This document shows, piece by piece, positions 13,412-20,117 of a DNA stretch of 29,258 nucleotides; position 1 is the first letter of the stretch, and each line of letters starts with the position of its first letter. Below the pieces are notes generated by a model, which saw only the letters and a list, made by a program, of their open reading frames with translations, made no database searches and had not been told where the DNA came from. A program made the position numbers and the translations under genes. The stretch covers positions 1 through 29,258 of the forward strand of contig CAZJPS010000007.1 of NCBI GenBank assembly GCA_964548055.1, written 5' to 3'. This DNA is from CAZJPS01 sp964548055 (GTDB lineage: Bacteria; Patescibacteriota; Gracilibacteria; Peribacterales; Peribacteraceae).

Positions 13412-14505
13412 TCATCCGCCCAGCCACCGATCGGCATTCATGGGATGCATTTCTCGCAGCTCAACAATTCTCGCCGTTCCTCCAAAGCTGGACCATGGGC
13501 GAAGTATACGAAGCAATTAAACAAAAGCCTGTACGCTTGGAAGCGATCGAGAATGAAAAGATTGTAGGCATCGCCTTCGCACACTTTGTGCCCGCCAGAC
13601 GTGGAAGGCACTTATCTGTCCCCTATGGCCCAGTTGTCTCCGAAAGCGCAGCCATCCCTCTTCTGATCGATGCCCTGAAGGAAGAAGCCATAAAACTGGG
13701 ATGCTCCTTCGTTCGTCTTAGTCCTTTCTGGCCTATTGAACAAAAGAAATCGATCGGCACATCAAAAACTGTCTCTTCGCCTCTCCATCTCCTCGCAGAA
13801 CATCTCTGGTACCTCCCTCTCACAGAACCAGATGCGTGGTCCGTTACTTTCAACTCTCAACTTTCAACTCTCAACTCTTCAAAACAAAGTATTCCTGAAG
13901 AAACCCTCTTTAAATCATTACGCTCCACCACTCGCAATTTAATCCGCAGAGCTCAAAAAGAAGGAGTCACTGTCGCAGCATCCGAAGATCCCATGCGCGA
14001 TCTCCCACTCTTCATTGCCCTTCACGACGAAACCCACAAGCGCCACGGCTTTACACCATACACGAACTCATTTTTCAAAGCGCAATTGGAAAAGTTTGCG
14101 GCTCAGAAGCAAGCTACTCTCTATCTCGCGCGCTACAACGGTGAAGTGATTGCCGCATCTATTCATATGCACTTTGGCGGTGAAACCAGCTACCACCACG
14201 GTGCGAGCACACATAAATATTCCAAGATCCCAGCGAGTTATTTACTGCAGTGGACAGCCATCACAGATGCTCTCAGGCGTGGTGATCACGTATATAACTT
14301 CTGGGGCATCGCACCCGTAAAAGAAGGAACCGATCAAAAGACTGAGATCCAAAAGAAACATCCGTTTGCAGGTGTCACACTCTTTAAAATGGGATATGGA
14401 GGAAAACTTTTGAATCTGACGCACTGTATGGATATTCCGCTGTCTTCAAAATATTATCTCACGAGGGCGTTTGAATATGTGCGGAAGTGGAAACGGGGGT
14501 TTTAG
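13408..14505 (+). CDS. FemAB/FemX-family aminoacyltransferase
   Basis: FemAB-type enzymes move amino acids from aminoacyl-tRNA onto the peptide of lipid-linked or UDP-linked peptidoglycan precursors, building interpeptide bridges. The 365-residue product has the paired GNAT-like domains: PFLQSWTMGEVYEA and GRHLSVPYGPVV in the first, and KSLRSTTRNLIRRAQKEGV, LYLARYNGEVIAASIHMHFGGETSYHHGAS and YNFWGIAP in the second. These are strong family markers. A heptamer array (13850-13877) adds a loop (around TFNSQLSTLNSS) just before the RSTTRNLIRRA helix. It is the last gene of the coupled MurF-like/DegT/FemAB operon. Start at 13408 is fixed by the ATGA overlap. Confidence 0.9.
   Translation: MIIRPATDRHSWDAFLAAQQFSPFLQSWTMGEVYEAIKQKPVRLEAIENEKIVGIAFAHFVPARRGRHLSVPYGPVVSESAAIPLLIDALKEEAIKLGCSFVRLSPFWPIEQKKSIGTSKTVSSPLHLLAEHLWYLPLTEPDAWSVTFNSQLSTLNSSKQSIPEETLFKSLRSTTRNLIRRAQKEGVTVAASEDPMRDLPLFIALHDETHKRHGFTPYTNSFFKAQLEKFAAQKQATLYLARYNGEVIAASIHMHFGGETSYHHGASTHKYSKIPASYLLQWTAITDALRRGDHVYNFWGIAPVKEGTDQKTEIQKKHPFAGVTLFKMGYGGKLLNLTHCMDIPLSSKYYLTRAFEYVRKWKRGF
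13850..13877 (+). repeat. Tandem heptamer array inside the FemAB gene
   Basis: Four contiguous units, TCAACTC, TCAACTT, TCAACTC and TCAACTC. The array encodes a Ser/Thr/Asn-rich loop in a position where FemAB proteins vary. A different heptamer family from the one in murD and the hydrolase, but the same unit length. Confidence 0.75.
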
Positions 14506-14574
14506 GTTTGGTGATGTTTACCTTAAGCACCGCGGGTAAGGAAACCCGCTCTGCAGTATTATATTTTTCTGTGG

Positions 14575-14580
14575 TACTCT
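14575..14580 (+). promoter_or_regulatory. Possible -10 box of the 14588 gene
   Basis: TACTCT ends 7 nt before the ATG at 14588. No -35 box was found. A GCGGGT/ACCCGC hairpin lies upstream (about 14532-14549) and may be the 3' end of the FemAB operon. Confidence 0.35.
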
Positions 14581-14587
14581 ATTACGC

Positions 14588-14899
14588 ATGCCCACTTCTC
14601 CTACTCCTCAAGCACATTCCTCCGCCCAGGAGCTGATCGACAAAGCAGATCAAATCCTCATGCACATTGAACGGATGGATCGGCGCGATAAACTGCGCAC
14701 GTGGGGTGGTTTTATTCGCTCTCTCATTGCCATTATCCCTGTGCTGATCGTGGTGTGGAGCTCGTGGTACTTTTACAAACACGGAGCAGAAATTATGCAG
14801 AAGCTGGTAGAACAATCGGCGCAGTCTGCCGCCAAGTACAGCCAACAGCAATCGCAGGATTTCTTGGATAAGATGAAGAATATGATTCCAGGACGGTAA
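14588..14899 (+). CDS. Small single-span membrane protein, 103 residues
   Basis: I do not recognise the family. A polar N-terminus with a charged helix (SAQELIDKADQILMHIERMDRRDKLRTW, about 12-39) leads into one membrane helix (GFIRSLIAIIPVLIVVWSSWYFY, about 41-63), followed by an amphipathic, Gln/Ser-rich helix (VEQSAQSAAKYSQQQSQDFLDKMKNMI). The plan resembles small membrane organisers with coiled ends, but no function can be assigned. It stands alone after the wall operon and is followed directly by a G/A-rich hairpin repeat between it and the convergent SH3 gene. Confidence 0.7.
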   Translation: MPTSPTPQAHSSAQELIDKADQILMHIERMDRRDKLRTWGGFIRSLIAIIPVLIVVWSSWYFYKHGAEIMQKLVEQSAQSAAKYSQQQSQDFLDKMKNMIPGR

Positions 14900-14998
14900 A
14901 AGGGGACAAAGGTTTTAAAGGGGACAAAAGGGACAAATGTCTTTTTATTAAAAACCTTTACAACCTTTGTGCCCTTTGTCACCTTTGTGCCCTTTCGT
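14900..14998. repeat. Degenerate GGGACAAAGG inverted repeat
   Basis: Left arm words GGGGACAAAGG and GGGACAAA repeat imperfectly; the right arm repeats ACCTTTGTGCCC and CCTTTGTCACC. The arms can pair around a T/A-rich centre (about 14941-14953). It sits between convergent genes and probably terminates both. Similar elements are at 22104 and 23655. Confidence 0.7.
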
Positions 14999-15010
14999 AA
15001 TAAGAGAAGA

Positions 15011-15034
15011 GGGAATCCAGTTGCCCGGATCCCC
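15011..15034 (-). terminator. Possible terminator after the SH3/deacetylase-like gene
   Basis: On the minus strand, GGGGATCC pairs with GGATTCCC (one mismatch) around an 8-nt loop, followed by a T/C-rich tail. It lies about 45 bp beyond the stop at 15078. Confidence 0.4.
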
Positions 15035-15077
15035 TTATCTCTCCTTCACATCTTCTCTCGAATACAAGATAGGGAAA

Positions 15078-16541
15078 CTACTGTACGAGTCGCACAACAT
15101 CATCGGCAGTCATGCCTGATGTGACAGCAATACTTGGAAGGCGTAGGAATTCATCTCGGTTGAATGTTTTTTCAGGATTGTTTGCAATACCAAACAAGTA
15201 TCCTGCATCGTGCGTACGCTGCATCACTCTCTCGTTCACCCCACCCTGCGGATACAAAATTGCGAATACGCTGCGGCGCGTTAAATCCTCTAATAACTTC
15301 CTACTCTGCTCCACTTCAAGTTTTACCTGCGCACTGGTAAGTGAGCGTAAATCATCGCCTGTGTGGCCGCCTGATTGCAAATCGAAGCCGTTAGCCTGCA
15401 GCGTGAGTAAGGATTTTTCGTTGATGCCGCTCACCCCAATCAACTTCGTTTCTAGGAAGAATGTTGCCTTCGCGCCAGCGCCAGATATGGCATCTGACGT
15501 ACGCTTTATGTTGTCTATTGTTAATCCGGACACCGCAATAACCACACTCTTCTCGCGCAAAGAAATATCTTTACCCTCCTGAGCAAGAACTGTGTCATAC
15601 AATTCACGGAGTGTTATGAAGTGCACCCCCGATTTTTTGAGTGCAGCAATGTGTGAAATAAGCACATCCATTATCCCCTCTTGGCTTACATCGTAGTGCA
15701 AAATAGGCAACGCGTAAGAATCCTGCCGAACGAGGAAAGGCGGCCTAAACGGAGCCAAAAATTGCATGGAGACGTACCCTTCCTTATCTTCAAATGCCAC
15801 TTTTGCCCATTGCCCATCAATACTCAGGGGGCGCACAAATGCCTGGCCATCTATTTGCCCAAGCTTTGCTGCTGTTGTTTTTGGCTCAGCTCTCACGTTT
15901 ACAAAACCAAAATTTACGTAGTACATATTTTCGAAAGCCTTCTTTTCTTGCTCAAGCATTTCAGAGCTCACTACTTTTCCAATGTACTTAGCAGAAACAT
16001 ACCCTTCCTTATCGTTGAATTTTACCTTTGCCCAGCTTGCATTCGTAAATTCTAATACTTCAAGTGCTTGACCCTTATCGAGCCTACCCAGGTTTGCCCC
16101 CTGGGAACTTGGAGTGGCACGAACATTCAAAAATTCGTTTGTAACGCGATATCCTCCTTTTCCAGATGTCATTGTTCGCATGGCATCTAAGCGGGCAAGC
16201 TCCGCAGCATCCACCGTTAAGCCCGATACAACACTATTCTCTGTTTCCGTTACATCCTCCACCTGCACGCCGCCAGTTCCCATCTCAGCAGTAAGGGTTC
16301 CTGTCCCAGAGACAGTGGGGCTTCCAGATAGTTCCTGAAACTTAGCTACGTCGTCGGCAGTAAATGTGCTTTCTTCCATCGTGAAATCACCATCATTGGG
16401 GCCCTTTACTCTGCTGCAGCCCGCAAAAAGCATTCCGAATGCTGCCACAAGTAAAAATGCAATGAGTGGAAATGATCCTACACTGGCTTTGCGCCTCTGT
16501 TGCCTGCGGGTACTGCGGCGCGTGGGACGATAGCGAGTCAT
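15078..16541 (-). CDS. Lipoprotein with two SH3b domains and a degenerate polysaccharide-deacetylase (NodB) domain
   Basis: The 487-residue product has an Arg-rich start, a hydrophobic signal and a lipobox LFAGC (Cys42), so it should be anchored outside the cytoplasmic membrane. Two bacterial SH3 domains follow (about 130-190, FLNVRATPSSQGANLG; about 207-264, FVNVRAEPKTTAAKLG), typical cell-wall binding modules. Residues 275-487 follow the NodB fold (LPILHYDVS, KATFFLETKLIG, GFDLQSGGHTGDD, LYPQGGVNERVMQRTHDAGY). The metal-binding Asp-Asp of motif 1 is replaced by AVSGL, and of the motif-2 histidines only His393 remains, so catalysis is doubtful. It starts 33 bp after argS on the same strand and is probably in its operon. 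Confidence 0.85.
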   Translation of the reverse strand: MTRYRPTRRSTRRQQRRKASVGSFPLIAFLLVAAFGMLFAGCSRVKGPNDGDFTMEESTFTADDVAKFQELSGSPTVSGTGTLTAEMGTGGVQVEDVTETENSVVSGLTVDAAELARLDAMRTMTSGKGGYRVTNEFLNVRATPSSQGANLGRLDKGQALEVLEFTNASWAKVKFNDKEGYVSAKYIGKVVSSEMLEQEKKAFENMYYVNFGFVNVRAEPKTTAAKLGQIDGQAFVRPLSIDGQWAKVAFEDKEGYVSMQFLAPFRPPFLVRQDSYALPILHYDVSQEGIMDVLISHIAALKKSGVHFITLRELYDTVLAQEGKDISLREKSVVIAVSGLTIDNIKRTSDAISGAGAKATFFLETKLIGVSGINEKSLLTLQANGFDLQSGGHTGDDLRSLTSAQVKLEVEQSRKLLEDLTRRSVFAILYPQGGVNERVMQRTHDAGYLFGIANNPEKTFNRDEFLRLPSIAVTSGMTADDVVRLVQ

Positions 16542-16574
16542 ACTGAAGAAAATGGAAGAGAGAAAGAAGGGAAA

Positions 16575-18272
16575 CTACATACGCTCCGGAAGGCGGAGCG
16601 TGAGGATTGCACTGCCAACACGCAGGGCATCGATGACATGAGAAGTAACAGCCAAACGAAAACTGCGAGCTGGCTCCTCTGCCTGAGCAATAGGCTCGTT
16701 GTTATAAAAGGCATTAAAATCCTGACACAACTGATACAAATAATTGGCCAGTTTATGAGGCATATGTGTACTGCGTGCTTCTTCCAGAGTGGAGGGGTAG
16801 AGAAGAAGTGTGCGTGCCAGTGTCCGTTCGGCATCACTGAGCGCACCAATCCCAGTGGGATACTGCACCTTCTCTACCCCTGCTTTTCTGAGTACAGAAC
16901 ATGCCCGCGCATGTGTGTACTGAATGTAAGGAGCACTATTACCTTCAAAACTAAGCATTTTGTCCCAATCAAATACTAGATCCATTTTGCGGTTCTGGCT
17001 GAGAATTCCATACACCACTGCTCCTGTTCCCATCATTTCTGCAAGCACCGCAGGATCATCTGTCTGAATAGAATCACCGCGATCCTCTATTATTTTCTGA
17101 GCACGTGCCACTGCTTCATCCAGAACTTCTTGCAGCCGTAGAATGTTTCCTTTTCGCGTGCTCATACTCCTATCTGCAAAACGCATTCGGCCAATCACAA
17201 CGTGCTCCAACTGTGGCAACTCCCACCCAAGCTGCTTGACCATTGCAAATAACTGCTGAAAATACAGTGTCTGAGCTACATCCACCACATATAAAATGGA
17301 CTGAGGCTTCCACTCGTCGATACGGTAACGGATCGTAGCTAAGTCGCGCGTGTGGTAAATGGTAGATTTATCACCCTTCAAAACAATCGCTGGTGGAAGA
17401 TTACTTTCCTCAGGAAATACGGCGATAAGAGCGCCTTTTTCGCCTTCTATAAAAACTTTTTTTGCCATCCCTTCTTCTAAAATTGGGGCCATCTTGTCCT
17501 GATAAAAGCTTTCTCCATGCACATGATCAAAAGACACGCCAAGCCTTTTATACACCGCTTCCACCTCCTTCATAGTTGTCTTTACCACCTGCTTCCAAAA
17601 CGCAGTGAGGGTTTTATCACCTTGTTCAAGTTTTCTAAATTCCTCTCGTGCTTCATCATCCAAAGAGGGATCTTTTTCTACCTCTTCATGAAAACGAACA
17701 TACAAGGCTAAAAAATCACTGAGAGTACATTCTTTCACGGGCTTCTCGCCCCACTTCCTCATCGCCACAGACATTTTTCCAAACTGCGTGCCCCAGTCTC
17801 CAAGATGATTGATGGCAACAGTTGGGTATCCTTCGTGCTTATAGAGGTTTGTGATGACCTGTCCAATCACCGTACTGAGAATGTGATGAATCCCCAAAGG
17901 CTTTGCGATATTGGGTTGGGAGTACTCCACAATGACAGGTTGCTCCCCCTTTCTTTTCTTTTTTGGACCATGGCTACTCTTTACCTCGCCCAATGATTGC
18001 AGGAGCAAGCCGGGAGTTAACCATACATTCACAAAGCCAGGACCAGCTACGTTTGTCTTCGCCACTCCTTCGCACGCAGCCAGGGCGTCTGCAAGAATCT
18101 GCGCAATTTCTCTGGGCTTTTTTCCAAGCTGCTTTGCTAGCTGCAGTGCGGAGTTTAAAGCTAAATCGCCGTGATCCAGTTCGCGCGGATACTCCCATGA
18201 GAGTTTTGCATCGCCGACGCCAAGATCGTTTTTTAATACTTTCTGTGCCTCTGCTGTCAGGAGTTCAAACAT
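16575..18272 (-). CDS. argS: Arginyl-tRNA synthetase
   Basis: ArgRS charges tRNA-Arg with arginine in the cytoplasm. The 565-residue class I enzyme has the N-terminal Add1 domain (about 1-110), the catalytic core with SQPNIAKPLGIHHILSTVIG, the NHLGDWGTQFG segment, a KMSKS-like MSTRKGN loop, and the anticodon domain ending AILTLRLPERM. The HIGH motif reads G-I-H-H rather than H-V-G-H, so its first His is missing. The frame is open to 18470, but the ATG at 18272 (MFELLTAEAQ) gives the family's usual start. TAGAAT (18289-18284) lies 11 nt upstream. The following gene on the same strand is the SH3 lipoprotein. Confidence 0.96.
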   Translation of the reverse strand: MFELLTAEAQKVLKNDLGVGDAKLSWEYPRELDHGDLALNSALQLAKQLGKKPREIAQILADALAACEGVAKTNVAGPGFVNVWLTPGLLLQSLGEVKSSHGPKKKRKGEQPVIVEYSQPNIAKPLGIHHILSTVIGQVITNLYKHEGYPTVAINHLGDWGTQFGKMSVAMRKWGEKPVKECTLSDFLALYVRFHEEVEKDPSLDDEAREEFRKLEQGDKTLTAFWKQVVKTTMKEVEAVYKRLGVSFDHVHGESFYQDKMAPILEEGMAKKVFIEGEKGALIAVFPEESNLPPAIVLKGDKSTIYHTRDLATIRYRIDEWKPQSILYVVDVAQTLYFQQLFAMVKQLGWELPQLEHVVIGRMRFADRSMSTRKGNILRLQEVLDEAVARAQKIIEDRGDSIQTDDPAVLAEMMGTGAVVYGILSQNRKMDLVFDWDKMLSFEGNSAPYIQYTHARACSVLRKAGVEKVQYPTGIGALSDAERTLARTLLLYPSTLEEARSTHMPHKLANYLYQLCQDFNAFYNNEPIAQAEEPARSFRLAVTSHVIDALRVGSAILTLRLPERM

Positions 18273-18787
18273 GGGGCAAAAACATTCTACTGAACAAAAG
18301 TCCTGCTCAGGAGAATGGGCCAAATGTAGCACTACATACGAAGTGCACCACATGAAATAATAATTTGATCTTGCACACACAATGTCCTCATATTTTGAAC
18401 ACAATTTGTGTGCACGCTCGTCCACCATTCGACTCGCACAATAAATGTGTGCTCTCCCATAAAAAAACAATCAAAATAGTAGTGCGAGTAGAATGGCTCT
18501 GCGCAAAAAGACGGAAGCTCTATAGATCGAAGAGCAGAAAAACCTGCAAAAAATTTTGGCTGTCTGCAATGCGGCATTTTCATAATCGATACACATCAAT
18601 CGGCGGCAGATTGCACGGAATGCACATGAAAACTTGGTTTTGGTGGAAGAAAGAAAAACTTTTAAAAGACATATCGATGTAATTATCCACCATGCTGGAA
18701 CCAGTGTGCTACAAATGTAGTCGGGTGATGAACTAGAAGATTGAACGGGGTGTGAACTAGAAAGGTGATCAAAAATGGGCCGACTGC
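18273..18787. other. Gene-poor gap upstream of argS
   Basis: I see no convincing gene in this 515-bp stretch. An open frame at 18365-18682 on the plus strand has an unnatural Cys/His/Trp-rich composition. The only clear structure is an inverted repeat, TGCACACA (18372-18379) and TGTGTGCA (18407-18414), with 27 nt between, about 100 bp upstream of the argS start; it could be an operator. Confidence 0.4.
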
Positions 18788-18790
18788 AGG

Positions 18791-18943
18791 AGGAAGTATT
18801 TCTCGTATTCCCCCACCCTAACCCTCCCCCTCGGGGGAGGGAATGTGTGTGTTTTGTTTTATTAAATAATCTCCCTTCCCCCGCTTGTCCTCCGTAGCTT
18901 TCGCGAAGGAGGATGGGGGAAGGGTCGGGGATGGGGGCGGTCT
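18791..18943. repeat. Compound palindromic repeat, copy 2
   Basis: The left 75 bp is almost identical to copy 1 at 1661, including the CCCTCCCC-CTCG-GGGGAGGG hairpin and the following GTGTGTGTTTTGTTTT. The right half diverges: the internal hairpin is GTCCTCCGTAGC...GAAGGAGGAT instead of the GAGCTTGTCGA version, but the closing GGGGGAAGGG and GGGGATGGGGGCG arm is kept. Both copies lie in intergenic DNA in the same orientation. Confidence 0.8.
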
Positions 18944-19020
18944 GAAGAATTACTTCACCATCTCAATAACCTGTTTTTTTAAACCACAAAACCCATGCTT
19001 TACCTTCTTTTACACTTTAT

Positions 19021-19067
19021 AATTGGCAAAGAGAATTATTGCCAATTTAATCAAGTTATTGTATAAT
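19021..19067 (+). promoter_or_regulatory. Promoter with inverted-repeat operator for the coiled-coil lipoprotein gene
   Basis: TTGCCA (19039-19044) and TATAAT (19062-19067) are 17 nt apart, a very good promoter. A 9-bp inverted repeat, AATTGGCAA (19021-19029) and TTGCCAATT (19039-19047), covers the -35 box and could bind a dimeric repressor. A further TATAAT lies at 19018-19023. Confidence 0.7.
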
Positions 19068-19087
19068 ATTAACAAGGCTCAGCATAC

Positions 19088-19909
19088 ATGAAAGCGACAT
19101 TTTTTCACCGCTGCTTGGCAGTTGCTCTTGCAAGCTCAGCACTTGCTGGGTGTTTTGGGAGCAGAACGACGCAGACCACATTTGTACCACAATCTGCTGT
19201 GCGAGCACTCACATTTGGAACGCTCGACCGTATAAAAACTGAAGTAAACAGGCCTACATCATCCCTTGGAATTTTTGCCTCTCTCTATCTTTCTGGCCAC
19301 GGCTTTACCAAAGCTACTTCTGCTCCTGCCGGCGTTGTGGCACAGGTAAAATACCATGCGAAACCTTCGGAAGAAGATACGAACACCGCGTACTCACTCC
19401 TCGAAGAGTTTGGGATAGTGCTACAGGTAGATATTCCAGATGTACTGAATAGAAGTGATAACCGTGCAGAAACGCTAAACTCGTATTTTACAGGGCTTCA
19501 GAATATTACAGAGCGAAGCCGTAGGCGGGCTACAGTCATACAAGCCTCTATAGAGAGCCTACAACTGGAACGCAAAACCAGGCAGAGGACAGTGACCGAT
19601 CTGGACCGCGTGATCCGTGCCGCACTCAAAGACCAGGACTACTCCACCGCAGGATCTAAACAGGCAGAATTGGCGCAGGCTCAAAGCCAGCTAACAGATA
19701 CGGAATCCCAATTAGATCAGCAGCAAACCTTGTTGGATTCTTTTGAAAATCTTCTAGATGTGGCAGATCGCAGACTGGAAGCGATTGATAAAAATAGGGA
19801 AATTCTCATAGCCGGATTGAAAGCAGTAGATGTTCCCGGAGCAGAAGATTTGGGAGTCATACAGCAGGAAGCGCAGAAGAGGAGACGGAGTTCGATATTT
19901 GGACAGTAA
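19088..19909 (+). CDS. Coiled-coil lipoprotein, unknown function
   Basis: The 273-residue product has a signal peptide with lipobox ALAGC (Cys22), so it should be attached to the outer face of the membrane. Residues 35-140 form a mixed globular part (ALTFGTLDRIKTEV, AQVKYHAKPSEED). Residues about 143-245 are a long coiled coil, rich in Gln, Arg and Glu (RRRATVIQASIESLQLERKTRQR; SQLDQQQTLLDSFENLLD). The end is basic (AQKRRRSSIFGQ). I do not recognise a family. It lies just before virB4 on the same strand, though each has its own promoter; a role in an envelope-spanning secretion or pilus machine is only an inference. The leader is about 14 nt with no ribosome binding site. Confidence 0.8.
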   Translation: MKATFFHRCLAVALASSALAGCFGSRTTQTTFVPQSAVRALTFGTLDRIKTEVNRPTSSLGIFASLYLSGHGFTKATSAPAGVVAQVKYHAKPSEEDTNTAYSLLEEFGIVLQVDIPDVLNRSDNRAETLNSYFTGLQNITERSRRRATVIQASIESLQLERKTRQRTVTDLDRVIRAALKDQDYSTAGSKQAELAQAQSQLTDTESQLDQQQTLLDSFENLLDVADRRLEAIDKNREILIAGLKAVDVPGAEDLGVIQQEAQKRRRSSIFGQ

Positions 19910-19912
19910 ATG

Positions 19913-20010
19913 AACGGAATAAAGGGATTGAAGGGAATGAGGAAAAACTAGTCCTTTGTCTTTTTGTGGTTATCCCTTCAATCCCTTATTTCCCTTTATT
20001 CCCTTCAATC
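19913..20010. repeat. Degenerate inverted repeat between the lipoprotein and virB4 genes
   Basis: Left arm words AATAAAGGGATTGAAGGGAAT pair with right arm CCCTTCAATCCCTTATTTCCC and TTTATTCCCTTCAATC. The unit AAGGGATTG recurs imperfectly. It starts 3 bp after the lipoprotein stop and probably acts as its terminator. Confidence 0.65.
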
Positions 20011-20061
20011 TTTCTAGTTAATCTAGGCTAACACAAGCCAAAATCCCCTCCCCTAGACGCA

Positions 20062-20090
20062 TTGCGAAAACCCTCATTTTCCGCTATAAT
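20062..20090 (+). promoter_or_regulatory. Promoter of virB4-like gene
   Basis: TTGCGA (20062-20067), a 17-nt spacer and TATAAT (20085-20090). The ATG at 20118 is 27 nt further, so a leader of about 20 nt is expected; no ribosome binding site is visible in it. Confidence 0.7.
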
Positions 20091-20117
20091 AAATAGATTT
20101 AACGAAGCTCTCACTCG

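Noticed and set aside
15681..16055. Plus-strand frames opposite the SH3 domains.
   Set aside because: They are antisense shadows of a well-supported gene.
18365..18682. Plus-strand 105-residue frame upstream of repeat copy 2.
   Set aside because: Composition (Cys, His, Trp, Lys clusters) is not that of a typical protein and no start signals are seen.
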